Positions 17,292 through 26,276 of a stretch of 64,000 nt of DNA are shown piece after piece. A program made the position numbers and the translations under genes. Within the stretch, counting starts at the first letter, position 1; every line of letters starts with the position of its first letter. Below the pieces are notes generated by a model. It saw only the letters and a list, made by a program, of their open reading frames with translations, ran no database searches and had not been told where the DNA came from. Origin of the DNA: Synechococcus sp. MW101C3 (GTDB taxonomy: Bacteria > Cyanobacteriota > Cyanobacteriia > PCC-6307 > Cyanobiaceae); contig NZ_NQKX01000006.1 in the NCBI RefSeq assembly GCF_002252635.1, positions 62,001 to 126,000 on the forward strand, in the 5' to 3' direction.

Positions 17292-17328
17292 CAGTTGAAG
17301 CGGCTGTGGCCGAAAGCCTCTTCAACTG
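17292..17328 (+). terminator. Hairpin downstream of larB
   Basis: Perfect 9-bp inverted repeat CAGTTGAAG / CTTCAACTG with a 19-base loop, beginning 19 bases after the larB stop. It lacks a T-run, so it may be a processing or 3'-end stabilising structure rather than a strict intrinsic terminator. It lies between the convergent larB and DUF1517 genes. Confidence 0.4.
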
Positions 17329-17415
17329 ATGGGATCGAGCGGCTGCAGCCGTTGCTTGGCCTTTGCAGGGGTTGAACGGCTATGGCTGTGTGGCGCGTGC
17401 AGCCGTGGCTGAGGC

Positions 17416-18399
17416 TCAGAGGTGCTGCAGCTGTGGGTAGGCGGTAAGCAGTTCCTCGGTGCTGAGCACTTCGCCCTCGCCTTCGGGCTGCCAGATCACT
17501 TCGAGGGCCAGCAGATCAGTGGAGCTCACAGCTCCCAGCACGCCAAGCGCGTTGCGGAGGTCGTCGGCAGTGCTGGCGGATTTGATCGGGATGCGGCCGC
17601 GGCTGGCCACCAGCAGGGTGATGGCGATGAAATCGCTGGTGGCATCGGCGTTGCCCACCGGCGCGGCGGCATCCTGGAAGCGCTTGCCGCCCACATTGGA
17701 GGTGACCTCGCGGCGCAGCTTGCTGCGCTCTGTCATCGAGAGGCGGTTGAAGGTGGTTTCGGCGCTGGGAAAGGGCACCTGACCCACTTCCACGTTGGCG
17801 TACACCCAGAGATCGGGGTTGCGCAGCAACGAGAGGGTGGTTTCCTGCAGCACCCGCTGCAGGCCGGCGCTGCTGCCGGTGTCCGCCTGTGCTGCCAGGC
17901 GGCGCAGATCGCTCTGCAGATCGCGGGCCGTGGCGAGCAGGCCCATCTGCAGCTGCGCCACTGCCACGGGGCCGTCCGCGCGGGGAGCGACCATCGCCCC
18001 GCCGCCATTGCCGCCGGTCAGCGCGCCGCCACCTCCACCGCGCAGGGTGTTGGCGATCACGCCCACGATCGCCATCAGGACCAGGAAGCCGAACAAGCCG
18101 CCGCCGCCGAAGCCGAAGATCGGGATCAGGAAGGGGAAGCCGATGCCGCCGCCGAAGCCGCCACCGCCGCCCCGGTAGCCGCCACCCCCGAAGCTCCCGC
18201 CACCACCGCCGCTGAAGTTACGCGGCATGGAGGGGGCGGAACGGAAACTGCCGCCGCCGATGCGGCCACCGCTGGCGGCCTGGCTCGGCTGCGGCGCAGC
18301 GAACATCACCAGGGTGCTGAGCAGGAACGGCAGCACCAGCCAGGCCGACAGGCGCAGGCGCCCCGCGCTGGCACGGCCGGTGGCTTGGGGAGAGGACAC
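17416..18399 (-). CDS. DUF1517 family membrane protein
   Basis: About 327 aa from the GTG that leaves 28 bases after thiS. Hydrophobic N-terminus (LSAWLVLPFLLSTLVMFAAP), then a glycine-rich stretch of roughly 70 residues interrupted by SMPRNFS. A second membrane segment follows (FLIPIFGFGGGGLFGFLVLMAIVGVIANTL), and then a globular domain with VAQLQMGLLATARDLQSDLRRLA and the strands ending SSTDLLALEVIWQPEGEGEVLS. This is the DUF1517 family of cyanobacteria and plastids; the role is unknown. It is the third gene of thiE-thiS-DUF1517. Confidence 0.85.
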   Translation of the reverse strand: MSSPQATGRASAGRLRLSAWLVLPFLLSTLVMFAAPQPSQAASGGRIGGGSFRSAPSMPRNFSGGGGGSFGGGGYRGGGGGFGGGIGFPFLIPIFGFGGGGLFGFLVLMAIVGVIANTLRGGGGGALTGGNGGGAMVAPRADGPVAVAQLQMGLLATARDLQSDLRRLAAQADTGSSAGLQRVLQETTLSLLRNPDLWVYANVEVGQVPFPSAETTFNRLSMTERSKLRREVTSNVGGKRFQDAAAPVGNADATSDFIAITLLVASRGRIPIKSASTADDLRNALGVLGAVSSTDLLALEVIWQPEGEGEVLSTEELLTAYPQLQHL

Positions 18400-18427
18400 G
18401 TCAGTTGCCGCTGCGAATGGCTCGAAT

Positions 18428-18637
18428 CTAGGAACCACCCCCCACGATGGTGACGACTTCCAGAACGTCGCCATCGTTGAGGGGCTGCTCCGGCCAATGC
18501 CGCCGGGCCAGCACCGTGCCGTTGAACTCGACCACCACCAGGCGGGGCTCGTAGCCGAAGTGCTTCAGCGCCTCCTGCAGGCTGAGACCTGCCTGGCACT
18601 GGCGGGCCTCACCGTTGAGTTTCAGAGAGAGGGTCAC
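18428..18637 (-). CDS. thiS: Sulfur carrier protein ThiS
   Basis: 69 aa with a beta-grasp fold: LKLNGEARQCQAGLSLQEALKHFG, then VVEFNGTVLARRHWPEQPLNDGDVLEVVTIVGGGS. ThiS is adenylated and thiocarboxylated at its C-terminal glycine and donates sulfur to the thiazole of thiamine. Here the last residues are GGGS, so a serine follows the diglycine; in related cyanobacteria a short tail of this kind is common, and trimming or tolerance is an inference. It lies just downstream of thiE. Confidence 0.9.
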   Translation of the reverse strand: MTLSLKLNGEARQCQAGLSLQEALKHFGYEPRLVVVEFNGTVLARRHWPEQPLNDGDVLEVVTIVGGGS

Positions 18638-18676
18638 GGCAGCGGAAGGGCGAAGAGGTGGTGGAGGCGACGGAGT

Positions 18677-19783
18677 TCAGGGCAGGGGTGGTGAGGGAAG
18701 TGGTGCTGAGTGAAGTGGTGGCAGGGCGGCCAGCAGCTCGCGGCTGGCCGCCGCCGGATCGGCGGCCTCCATGATCGCGCGCACCACCGCCACCCCCCGG
18801 GCGCCGGCCGCCAGCACCGGCGCGAGCGTGGCGGCCTCGATGCCGCCGATGGCGAAGAAGGGCAGCGGGCTCTCCGCCGCGGCCTCACTGAGATAGGCGA
18901 ACCCCACCGGCGCGCGGCCGGGCTTGGTGGGCGTGGCATGCACGGGCCCCACCCCCACGTAGTCACAGCCATCGGTCACGGCCTGGCGCAGCTGCTCGAT
19001 GCAGTGGGTGCTGCGGCCGATCAAGCGCTCCGGCCCGAGCAGGCGACGGGCGATCGCCGGCGGCAGATCCCCCTGGCCCAGGTGCACGCCATCGGCGTCC
19101 ACCGCCAGGGCCAGATCCACCCGGTCGTTCACCAGGAACAGGGCACCATGGCGGGCGCAGAGCCGGCGCAGGGCGGTGGCTTCGGCGAAGCGCTGGCTGT
19201 CGTCGGCCTGCTTGGCCCGGTACTGCACCAGACGGACCCCCGCCTCCAGGGCCGCCGCCACCGTGGTTTCGAGAGCTTCAAGGGTCTGGCAGGGGCTGGT
19301 GATCAGATACAGCCGGCAGGAGGCCAGCTGCTGGCGCCGGTGGCCCAGGCCCGCCGTGGCCTGCAGCACGGCCACTTCCAGGTCGTAGGCGAGATAGCGC
19401 AGCGCTGAGGCCTCCGCCGCCAGCTCCGGATCGCTGCTGCGGCCGAATTCCTCGAGCACCCGCAGGGCTTCCTGCACCCGGGCGGCATTGGCCCCCAGCA
19501 CTGCCGCGGAGCCAAGCCGCTGCTGCTGGGCCGGATGGGCCAGGCCCGCCGCCGGATCGGTGGCGCTGTGGCGCGCCTGCTTATAAATGTCCTGATGGCG
19601 CCGGCCGAGACGCTGGCGCATGTCCTTGCTGCGGGCCACCAGGTCGTCGCGGCCGAGGCCGAAGCGGCACCAGTCTTCGATCACCCGCAGCCCCTCCCGG
19701 GCCCGGTCGAGGTTGGCGTCCAGCAGGCGCAGCACGGCCGGCTCCGCCAGCTGTGGACCGGAGGCAGAGAAAGGAATGTCCAT
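18677..19783 (-). CDS. thiE: Thiamine-phosphate synthase, long cyanobacterial form
   Basis: 368 aa, about 150 longer than E. coli ThiE. The N-terminal extension (VLRLLDANLDRAREGLRVIEDWCRFGL to RYLAYDLE) is an all-helical domain typical of cyanobacterial ThiE. The C-terminal TIM barrel has LVQYRAKQADD, FLVNDRVDLALAVDADGVHLGQGDLP, IGRSTH and YVGVGPVHATPTKPGR, the pyrophosphate and pyrimidine binding loops. It joins HMP-PP and the thiazole phosphate to give thiamine phosphate. It is the first gene of thiE-thiS-DUF1517. The last residues are proline/serine-rich low complexity. Confidence 0.94.
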   Translation of the reverse strand: MDIPFSASGPQLAEPAVLRLLDANLDRAREGLRVIEDWCRFGLGRDDLVARSKDMRQRLGRRHQDIYKQARHSATDPAAGLAHPAQQQRLGSAAVLGANAARVQEALRVLEEFGRSSDPELAAEASALRYLAYDLEVAVLQATAGLGHRRQQLASCRLYLITSPCQTLEALETTVAAALEAGVRLVQYRAKQADDSQRFAEATALRRLCARHGALFLVNDRVDLALAVDADGVHLGQGDLPPAIARRLLGPERLIGRSTHCIEQLRQAVTDGCDYVGVGPVHATPTKPGRAPVGFAYLSEAAAESPLPFFAIGGIEAATLAPVLAAGARGVAVVRAIMEAADPAAASRELLAALPPLHSAPLPSPPLP

Positions 19784-19970
19784 CGGAGCAGGGGAAGGGT
19801 TGAGGCAGGCAACGGTGAGGCCGCGTGGCGGCGGGCCAGTGAAGCAATGAGACGGCGTGGAGGTGAGCCAGCCAGGTGGCAGGCGGGCGGACCGCGCCGG
19901 GATGGCGCGGCGGGAATGTGGGGACGGGACGGAATGGGCTCGTTAGGGTGGAGGACCATTCCCAGAGCCC

Positions 19971-20087
19971 ATGAATTCCGGCGGCGGCGACAGCCCGATG
20001 TGGGTGCTGGTTTCAGGGATTCTGCTGCTGGGCGGCATCGCGGCCTTCATCAGCTGGGGCCTCACGAACGCCTATCCCGCCGCCTGA
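19971..20087 (+). CDS. Small single-span membrane protein, 38 aa
   Basis: Frame MNSGGGDSPMWVLVSGILLLGG then IAAFISWGLTNAYPAA. A polar, glycine-rich N-terminus is followed by one hydrophobic helix and a short tail, the pattern of small photosynthetic or unknown membrane proteins of cyanobacteria. It overlaps the 3' end of ribF on the opposite strand by 75 bases. In that overlap the ribF product is an atypical tail (ASSGGGIGVREAPADEGRDAA), which suggests that the small gene dictates the sequence. Family not recognised. Confidence 0.55.
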   Translation: MNSGGGDSPMWVLVSGILLLGGIAAFISWGLTNAYPAA

Positions 20088-21029
20088 GCTGGCCACCGCC
20101 GCTTCAAGCATGCGCTCGGGCATCAAGGCGCGGGCCTGCTCGGCATCCCGGCCGATCTGGGCCTTTAGGTCCTCCAGGCTCTCGAACCGCTGCTGGCAAC
20201 GCAGCAAGGCCAGCGGCTGCACCTCCAGCACGCGCCCCTCCAGCTCGATCTGGCGATCCAGCAGGTGTACCTCCACCGCCGAGGGCGCCAGTGGGTCCAC
20301 CGTGGGCTGCGGCCCCAGATTCATCACCGCCGCCATAGGGCCGCCACCCTGGGTCCAGGCCAGGGCGGCATACACCCCCTCCAGCGGCAGGAACTTGCGC
20401 CCGTCCACCGCCAGGTTGGCCGTGGGCCAGCCGAGCGTGCGGCCCAGCCGGCGCCCACGCCCCACAGTGCCGCTGAACCGGTAGGGACGCTCCAGCAGCC
20501 GCCCGGCCTCATCGATCCGGCCAGCGGCCAGGGCCCTGCGGATGCGGCTGCTGCTCACCCGCTCGCTGCCATCCCACAGCATCGGCAGCACCGACACCTT
20601 CAGGCCGTGCTGGGCGCCGATCGCGACGAGGGCAGCCGCATCACCGCAGCGGTTCACGCCGAAGCGGAAATTCTCTCCCACTGCCACCTCACGGCACTGC
20701 AGCGCCCCCACCAGAACCCGTTCGACGAACTCCTGCGGTGTGAAGCAGGCGAGCTCGCGGGTGAAGGACACCATCACCAGCTGGCGGATGCCGAAGGGTT
20801 GAAGCAGCGAGAGCTGCTCGCTGGGCAGATCGAGGCGCAGGCGGGGCTCGCCATGCAGCAGCTCGCGGGGATGGGGCCAGAAGCTCACCACCGTGGGCAC
20901 CAGGCCAGCGGTGGGGGCGGCAGCGATCGAGGCAATGACCCGTTGGTGACCCTGGTGCAGGCCGTCGAAGCTCCCAAGGGCGACGGCGGTGGGGGTCAGG
21001 GCATCCTGGGGAGATCGCAGCGGTATCAA
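20013..21029 (-). CDS. ribF: Bifunctional riboflavin kinase / FMN adenylyltransferase
   Basis: 338 aa. FAD-synthetase domain: TAVALGSFDGLHQGHQRVI at the N-terminus, FWPHPRELL, GENFRFG, and VSSSRIRRALAAGRIDEA. Riboflavin-kinase domain: GRTLGWPTANL, then GVYAALAWTQGG and VMNLGPQPTV. It makes FMN and FAD. I place the start at a TTG giving LIPLRSPQDALTP, because longer versions add an unnatural sequence. The last 25 residues are outside the usual family end and overlap the convergent 38-aa gene. Confidence 0.92.
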   Translation of the reverse strand: MIPLRSPQDALTPTAVALGSFDGLHQGHQRVIASIAAAPTAGLVPTVVSFWPHPRELLHGEPRLRLDLPSEQLSLLQPFGIRQLVMVSFTRELACFTPQEFVERVLVGALQCREVAVGENFRFGVNRCGDAAALVAIGAQHGLKVSVLPMLWDGSERVSSSRIRRALAAGRIDEAGRLLERPYRFSGTVGRGRRLGRTLGWPTANLAVDGRKFLPLEGVYAALAWTQGGGPMAAVMNLGPQPTVDPLAPSAVEVHLLDRQIELEGRVLEVQPLALLRCQQRFESLEDLKAQIGRDAEQARALMPERMLEAAVASSGGGIGVREAPADEGRDAAQQQNP

Positions 21030-21168
21030 CTGTCCAGACGGTTCCCGCGGGGGTCCATCCTTCCACGCGGCGCCGGGCGCTGTGGCCCGGCGGTCAGGGC
21101 CTCGCAGCACGGGTGGCCGGCCATGCCAAGTTTGTTGCCATTCGCCCTTCCCCACGCAAGCGCCGCCG

Positions 21169-21768
21169 ATGGCCGATCGCCTCGATCTCCAGCTGGTTTC
21201 CGCGGCGGTGCGTCGCATGGCCTGGATCCGTTTCTGGACCCAGGTGGTGCTGTCCGTGGTGGTGGTGGGGGTGCTGATCTTCAACAACATCGGCACCCGG
21301 CTGATGGCCAACACCCAGCGGGCCCTGGGGCTGGGCCCCGGGCTGTCGCTCACGACGCTGTCGTTTTTCGTGCTGCTCTGGAGCCTCTGGCAGGGCTGGC
21401 TGATGGTGCGCTGTGGCCGCGCCCTGGCCAGCCCGGTGCGGCCCAGCCGCGGCGAAACCGGCCGGCTGATCAAGCGCAGCGTGCTGGGCGATCTGCTTGG
21501 CCTCACCCTGGCGGCGGTGGGCTACCAGGCCCTGGCCGGCAGCCTGTTCGTGCAGGCCTCCATGCAGGTGCCCGGCTTCTTCGGCGCCCAGATCACGACC
21601 CCCGGCGGGGCCGGCGGCAACGTGATGGGTCTGCCGATCACCTCGATCGAGATGCTCTCGGTGCTGAGCAACACCCAGGTGCTGTTCGCCCATCTGGTGG
21701 GCCTGCTGCTCAGCCTGTGGCTGCTGCAGCGGGTCTACAGGCCGCTGCCGTCAGAGCGGCCCGGCTGA
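21169..21768 (+). CDS. DUF3611 / Tic21-like membrane protein
   Basis: 199 aa with four membrane segments: a first at FWTQVVLSVVVVGVLIFNNIG, then LTTLSFFVLLWSLWQGWLM, then DLLGLTLAAVGYQALAGSLFVQ, and a last VLFAHLVGLLLSLWLLQRV. The middle motifs RPSRGETGRLIKRSVLGD and GLPITSIEMLSVLSNTQ match the DUF3611 family, which includes the plastid protein TIC21/PIC1. It is probably a thylakoid or inner-membrane protein of uncertain role. It is divergent from ribF and its last 18 bases overlap the end of surE on the other strand. Confidence 0.85.
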   Translation: MADRLDLQLVSAAVRRMAWIRFWTQVVLSVVVVGVLIFNNIGTRLMANTQRALGLGPGLSLTTLSFFVLLWSLWQGWLMVRCGRALASPVRPSRGETGRLIKRSVLGDLLGLTLAAVGYQALAGSLFVQASMQVPGFFGAQITTPGGAGGNVMGLPITSIEMLSVLSNTQVLFAHLVGLLLSLWLLQRVYRPLPSERPG

Positions 21769-22578
21769 AAGGGACCCCCGCACCAGCAGGGGATCGAGTG
21801 CCGCCAGCTGCGACAGCGCCCCGCGCCAGAACAGTTCCGGCTGCAGCGGCGTGAGTGCCGCACCACCGCTGTGCACCTGCTCCACATCCGTGGGCCAGTC
21901 GCGCGGGCCGGCGGTGGCCGCCTCCAGATCGTTGACCACCTCACCAGCGAGCCAGTAATAGGTGCGGCCGCGGGGATCGGTGCGGCAATCGAACTGATCC
22001 ACGTAGCGGCGCACCGCCGGGCGGCACCAGCGCACCGGGCCGATCGCAGCGGCGGGCTGGGCCGGCACGTTCAGGTTCAGCAGCAGGCCTTCGGGCCAGC
22101 CACCGGCGAGCATCTGCTCGGCCACCTCCAGCGCCAGCCCGGCCGCCGGGCCGAACTCGCGCCAGTCGAAGCAGGCGCTGCTCACCGCCAGCGCCTTGAG
22201 GCCCTCCAGGGTTCCCTCCATCGCCGCCGACACCGTGCCGGAATAGAAGACATCGCTGCCCAGGTTGGGGCCGTGGTTGATGCCGGAGAGCACCAGATCG
22301 GGCGGTTCCGCCAACAGGCGGCCCAGGGCCAGCTTCACGCAATCGGAAGGGGTGCCGCTGCAGGCCCAGGCCACCACCCCTTCGGCGAACAGGGCATCGG
22401 CCCGTTCCGCCCGCAGCGGGGTCTGCAGCGTGAGGCCGTGGCCGGTGGCGGAGCGTTCCTGGTCGGGGCAGACCACCGTGACCCGATGCCCCCGGGCGGC
22501 GGCGGCATTCGCCAGGGTACGGATGCCCTCGGCGAACACCCCGTCGTCGTTGCTGATCAGGATGCGGAGGGGATGCAT
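21751..22578 (-). CDS. surE: 5'/3'-nucleotidase SurE
   Basis: 275 aa. Metal-dependent nucleotidase of the SurE family: MHPLRILISNDDG carries the metal-binding DD, followed by ERSATGHGLT, and the signature LVLSGINHGPNLGSDVFYSGTVSAAMEG. The C-terminal part LDPLLVRGSLSAG is short. It acts in the cytosol on nucleoside monophosphates and polyphosphate. I use the internal ATG (MHPLR) rather than the upstream MLAP. Divergent from pheS, with 97 bases between the starts. Confidence 0.95.
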   Translation of the reverse strand: MHPLRILISNDDGVFAEGIRTLANAAAARGHRVTVVCPDQERSATGHGLTLQTPLRAERADALFAEGVVAWACSGTPSDCVKLALGRLLAEPPDLVLSGINHGPNLGSDVFYSGTVSAAMEGTLEGLKALAVSSACFDWREFGPAAGLALEVAEQMLAGGWPEGLLLNLNVPAQPAAAIGPVRWCRPAVRRYVDQFDCRTDPRGRTYYWLAGEVVNDLEAATAGPRDWPTDVEQVHSGGAALTPLQPELFWRGALSQLAALDPLLVRGSLSAGPL

Positions 22579-22675
22579 CGGCGCGAGCACAGCGGCGGCA
22601 GAGGTGGAGGGATCCAGCCTGGCGGCAACCTAGGCGGCCCGGATCCGTACAGTCGAGCCGCTACGCCACCCCTCC

Positions 22676-23683
22676 GTGAGCGCCACGATCACCCTCCAGC
22701 AGCTCACCGATCAACTCGATGCCCTTGAGGCAGAAGCGGCCGCCGAGGTGCGGGCAGCTCCCGCCGCCGCCGACCTGGAGCAGTTGCGGGTGGCGCTGCT
22801 GGGCAAGAAGGGGCGGCTTTCGGCGGTGCTGGGTGCCATGGGCAAGCTCTCGGCCGAGGAGCGGCCGCTGGTGGGACAACGGGCCAACCGGCTCAAGGAG
22901 CAACTGCAGGCCCTGCTGGGCGAGCGGCTGGAGGCGCTGCGCGAGGCCGCCATGGCCGAGAAGTTGCGCGGCGAGAGCCTCGATGTGACCGCACCGAGCC
23001 GCTACGTGCCCGCCGGCCACCGCCATCCACTGATCACCACCACCGAGGAGATCGTCGACATCTTCGCCGGTCTCGGCTACCGGGTGGAGGAAGGCCCGGA
23101 GGTGGAGACCGACCACTACAACTTCACCGCGCTCAACATCCCGCCCCACCACCCGGCGCGGGACATGCAGGACACCTTTTATCTGACGGCCAGCACCCTG
23201 CTGCGCACCCACACCTCACCGGTGCAGATCCGCCATCTGGAGCAGAACCCACCGCCGGTGCGGATCGTGGCGCCGGGGCGCGTGTACCGACGGGATGCAG
23301 TGGATGCCACCCATTCGCCGGTGTTTCACCAGGTGGAGGTGCTGGCGATCGACGAAGGGCTGGATTTCAGCCACCTGCGCGGCACGGTCACCACCTTTCT
23401 GCAGGCCTTCTTCGGCGACCTGCCGGTGCGGTTCCGCGCCAGCTACTTCCCCTTCACCGAACCCTCCGCCGAGGTGGACGTGCAGTGGCGCGGCCGCTGG
23501 CTGGAGGTGATGGGCTGCGGGATGGTTGATCCGGCGGTGCTGGAGGGGCTGGGACTGGACCCCGAGCGCTGGAGTGGCTTCGCCGCCGGACTGGGGGTGG
23601 AGCGCTTCTGCATGGTGCGCCACGGCATCGATGACATCCGCCGCCTCTACACCAGCGATCTGCGCTTCCTCGAACAGTTCTGA
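22676..23683 (+). CDS. pheS: Phenylalanyl-tRNA synthetase alpha subunit
   Basis: 335 aa with a GTG start. The N-terminal coiled-coil arm covers residues 1-100. Then come [34 protein letters not shown] and motif 2, [28 protein letters not shown]. Motif 3 is [32 protein letters not shown]. It catalyses the charging of tRNA-Phe together with PheT, which is not in the window; separated pheS and pheT genes are common in cyanobacteria. Confidence 0.96.
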   Translation: MSATITLQQLTDQLDALEAEAAAEVRAAPAAADLEQLRVALLGKKGRLSAVLGAMGKLSAEERPLVGQRANRLKEQLQALLGERLEALREAAMAEKLRGESLDVTAPSRYVPAGHRHPLITTTEEIVDIFAGLGYRVEEGPEVETDHYNFTALNIPPHHPARDMQDTFYLTASTLLRTHTSPVQIRHLEQNPPPVRIVAPGRVYRRDAVDATHSPVFHQVEVLAIDEGLDFSHLRGTVTTFLQAFFGDLPVRFRASYFPFTEPSAEVDVQWRGRWLEVMGCGMVDPAVLEGLGLDPERWSGFAAGLGVERFCMVRHGIDDIRRLYTSDLRFLEQF

Positions 23684-23775
23684 CCCTGCGGAGCGCCCGC
23701 CAGGATCCCCACACCAGCACCACCACTGAGAGCCGGACCCCCCTCATAAACTCTCGAAACCCCTGCGCGCGATCG

Positions 23776-24732
23776 GTGCCCTGCGTCGGACTGATCGTCA
23801 ACGACGGCAAGGCTGTGGCCGTCCGCACCGCCGATGCGATTGAGGCGCGCTTCATCGCCGCCGGCAACAGCGTGGTGCGGGTGAGCAGTTCCGGCGGCAT
23901 GGTGGGCTTCGCCAACCCCGACACGCACCTGCGCAGCCTCGGCTACGCCGCCTGCGTGCCGTCCAGTTTTCATGGGGCAATGGAACTGGCGGTGGTGCTC
24001 GGCGGGGATGGCACCGTGCTCTCCGCCGCCCGCCAGACGGCCCCGATCGGGGTGCCGATCCTGACGATCAACACCGGCCACATGGGCTTCCTGGCCGAGG
24101 CCTACCTCAACGAGCTCGATGCCGCCATCGACCAGCTGCTGCAGGGCAACTGGACGGTGGAGGAGCGCACCATGCTGGTGGTGAGTGTGATGCGGGGGGA
24201 GCATCGCCGCTGGGAGGTGCTCTGCCTCAACGAAATGGCCCTGCACCGGGAGCCGCTCACCAGCATGTGCCACTTCGAGATCGCCATCGGCCGCCACGTG
24301 CCGGTAGACATCTCCGCCGACGGGGTGATTCTCTCGACCCCCACGGGCTCCACCGCCTATGCCCTCTCCGCCGGCGGTCCGGTGATCACCCCCGACTGCC
24401 CGGTGCTGCAGCTCACCCCGATCGCGCCCCATTCATTGGCGTCCCGCGCCCTGGTCTTCAGCGACCGGGAGCCAGTGACCGTGTTCCCCGCAACGCCCGA
24501 GCGGCTGATGATGGTGGTGGACGGCAGTGCCGGCTGCTACGTGTGGCCGGAAGACCGGGTGCTGATCCGCCGCAGTGAACATACGGCCCGCTTCGTGCGG
24601 CTGCACGACCACGAGTTCTTCCAGGTGCTGCGCAACAAGCTGGGCTGGGGCCTGCCCCATGTGGCCAAACCCGACAGCCATGAGCACGGCGGCGGCGGCC
24701 CGCGCCCGGAGACCGGGGATGAGCGGGCGTGA
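23776..24732 (+). CDS. nadK: NAD kinase
   Basis: 318 aa with a GTG start. It phosphorylates NAD to NADP. Signatures are [37 protein letters not shown] and [20 protein letters not shown]. The C-terminus carries an extra tail of about 20 residues rich in Gly and Arg ([13 protein letters not shown]). The gene overlaps the following regulator gene by 4 bases (GTGA), so the two are translationally coupled. Confidence 0.95.
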   Translation: MPCVGLIVNDGKAVAVRTADAIEARFIAAGNSVVRVSSSGGMVGFANPDTHLRSLGYAACVPSSFHGAMELAVVLGGDGTVLSAARQTAPIGVPILTINTGHMGFLAEAYLNELDAAIDQLLQGNWTVEERTMLVVSVMRGEHRRWEVLCLNEMALHREPLTSMCHFEIAIGRHVPVDISADGVILSTPTGSTAYALSAGGPVITPDCPVLQLTPIAPHSLASRALVFSDREPVTVFPATPERLMMVVDGSAGCYVWPEDRVLIRRSEHTARFVRLHDHEFFQVLRNKLGWGLPHVAKPDSHEHGGGGPRPETGDERA

Positions 24733-25397
24733 GCCAGCCGTTGATCCTGCTGATCGGCCCGGAGGCCGAAGCGATGGCGCCGCGGCTGGAAGCCTCCGGT
24801 TACCGCACCGCCCTGGCGGGCTCCCTGCCCGAGCCCGCCGCCGCGGTGCTGCTGTCGGGGGAGATCGGCGCTCTCAGCATTCCTGCCCTGCGGCTCACGA
24901 TGGAGCAGGTGCCCCTGCTGCTCGACATCGTCGAGGACAGCGTGGAGGGCCGCTCCGAGTGCCTCAGCGCCGGTGCCAATGATTTCTGGCTGTCGTCGGC
25001 CGGTGCCAGCGATCTGCTGACGCGGCTGCGGCTGATCCTGCAGCGGCGCGTGCAACCCCTGCCGATCAAGGCCGTGCTGGAGGTAGCCGATCTGCGGCTC
25101 GACCCCACCCTCAAACGCGTCCAGCGCGGCAACCGCGTGCTCACCCTCACGGGCCGTGAATACCGGCTGCTGGTGCTGCTGGTGCGCCAGGCGGGCGAGG
25201 TGCTGAGCCGCGAGCAGATCCTGCGGGAAGCCTGGGACGACCAGACCGAAGCTGCCAGCAACGTGGTGGAGGTGTATGTGCGCTACCTGCGCCAGAAGCT
25301 GGAGGAGGGTGGTGAGCGCCGCTTGATCCATACGGTGCGGGGGCGGGGCTACTGCCTCTGCGATCGTCAGCTTCCCAGCGGCAAGCCGGCGCCATGA
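24729..25397 (+). CDS. OmpR/PhoB-type winged-helix regulator with degenerate receiver
   Basis: 222 aa. The C-terminal half (from [10 protein letters not shown]) is a clear OmpR-type DNA-binding domain: [33 protein letters not shown] then [32 protein letters not shown]. The N-terminal half has the length and pattern of a receiver, including [12 protein letters not shown]. However, the acidic pair is replaced ([10 protein letters not shown]) and the usual phosphorylation Asp position reads VLLSGEIG. So it probably cannot be phosphorylated in the normal way. It is coupled to nadK upstream and DUF192 downstream by 4-base overlaps; no histidine kinase is adjacent. Confidence 0.85.
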   Translation: MSQPLILLIGPEAEAMAPRLEASGYRTALAGSLPEPAAAVLLSGEIGALSIPALRLTMEQVPLLLDIVEDSVEGRSECLSAGANDFWLSSAGASDLLTRLRLILQRRVQPLPIKAVLEVADLRLDPTLKRVQRGNRVLTLTGREYRLLVLLVRQAGEVLSREQILREAWDDQTEAASNVVEVYVRYLRQKLEEGGERRLIHTVRGRGYCLCDRQLPSGKPAP

Positions 25398-26002
25398 CAC
25401 CCACCCCCCTGCGCACCAGCGGTCAGAGGCCCGCAGCCTTGCCGGCCCTCAGTGGTCCCGTACGAGTAGTCGGGCGGGGGGACTTGCTCCGGGTGATGGG
25501 GCTGGGCGTGCTGGCGGCGGTGGTCGGGCCGGTTGGGGCCATAGGGGCCGCTGCGGCCGGCGCGGCCTCCACTGCGCAGGGGCCCCCGCAGTTTCTGCCG
25601 CTGGAAGCGGAATGGTGTCTGGAGCATCCCGCCAGGCCTGCTGGCTGCATTCAGCTGGAGGTGCCGCGCAGCGTGCGCCAGATGGCCCTGGGGTTGATGG
25701 AGCGGCCCCCGCTCGGCCCGTTGCGGGGCATGTGGTTTCGCTTTGATCCGCCCACACCTGTGAGCTTCTGGATGCACCGTGTTCCCCAGCCACTCGACCT
25801 GATCTACCTGCGCCAGGGGCGGGTGATCGCCATCGATCCAGCCGTGCCGCCCTGTCCACGCCTGCCATGCCCCAGCTACGGGCCGGCGGAACCCGCCGAT
25901 GGGGTGGTGGAGCTCCAGGCTCACGAAGCCCAGCGGCTCGGGATCGTGGTGGGCAGCCCGGCACCCCTGCGCTGGCTCCCCGGCAGGGGAGCTGGCCGCT
26001 GA
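25394..26002 (+). CDS. DUF192 family protein, exported or membrane-anchored
   Basis: 202 aa. An N-terminal hydrophobic helix (LLRVMGLGVLAAVVGPVGAIGAAAAG, about residues 31-56) probably acts as a signal peptide or anchor. The DUF192 domain follows: VPRSVRQMALGLMERPPLGPLRGMWFRFDPPTPVSFWMHRVPQPLDLIYLRQGRVIAID, with PCPRLPCPSYGP and VELQAHEAQRLGIVVGSP. Members are beta-rich exported proteins of unknown function. It overlaps the regulator gene by 4 bases and closes the nadK run. Confidence 0.85.
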   Translation: MTPTPLRTSGQRPAALPALSGPVRVVGRGDLLRVMGLGVLAAVVGPVGAIGAAAAGAASTAQGPPQFLPLEAEWCLEHPARPAGCIQLEVPRSVRQMALGLMERPPLGPLRGMWFRFDPPTPVSFWMHRVPQPLDLIYLRQGRVIAIDPAVPPCPRLPCPSYGPAEPADGVVELQAHEAQRLGIVVGSPAPLRWLPGRGAGR

Positions 26003-26083
26003 TCGGTGCGTGGCCAACCACAGACGGAAAACAGGAAGCACTGATCTCTGAGCACCGATTCTCTGAGCACGGAGCGCTTCGTC

Positions 26084-26111
26084 GCTGAACGCTGAACGCT
26101 GAGCGCTGAAC
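26084..26111. repeat. Four tandem heptamers (GCTGAAC-type)
   Basis: GCTGAAC, GCTGAAC, GCTGAGC, GCTGAAC follow each other without gap inside the 274-base interval between the convergent DUF192 and cbiET genes. Related words (CTCTGAGCACCGA, CTCTGAGCACGGA, GAGCGCTAAGCACAGAGCG) lie on both sides. The rest of the interval shows no gene. Confidence 0.7.
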
Positions 26112-26276
26112 AGTGCGTACCGAGCGCTAAGCACAGAGCGGCTACATCAGGGAAAGCTGGGGCAAGCAGCTCAGCGGATGCGCAGGATTGGATTGGCGGA
26201 AGTGGGCCCGTTGCCGCTGACAGCCCTGCCGACCGCCCTTGCCTGGAGCCGCCGCCTGCAGGCCGTACCGCCGCGC

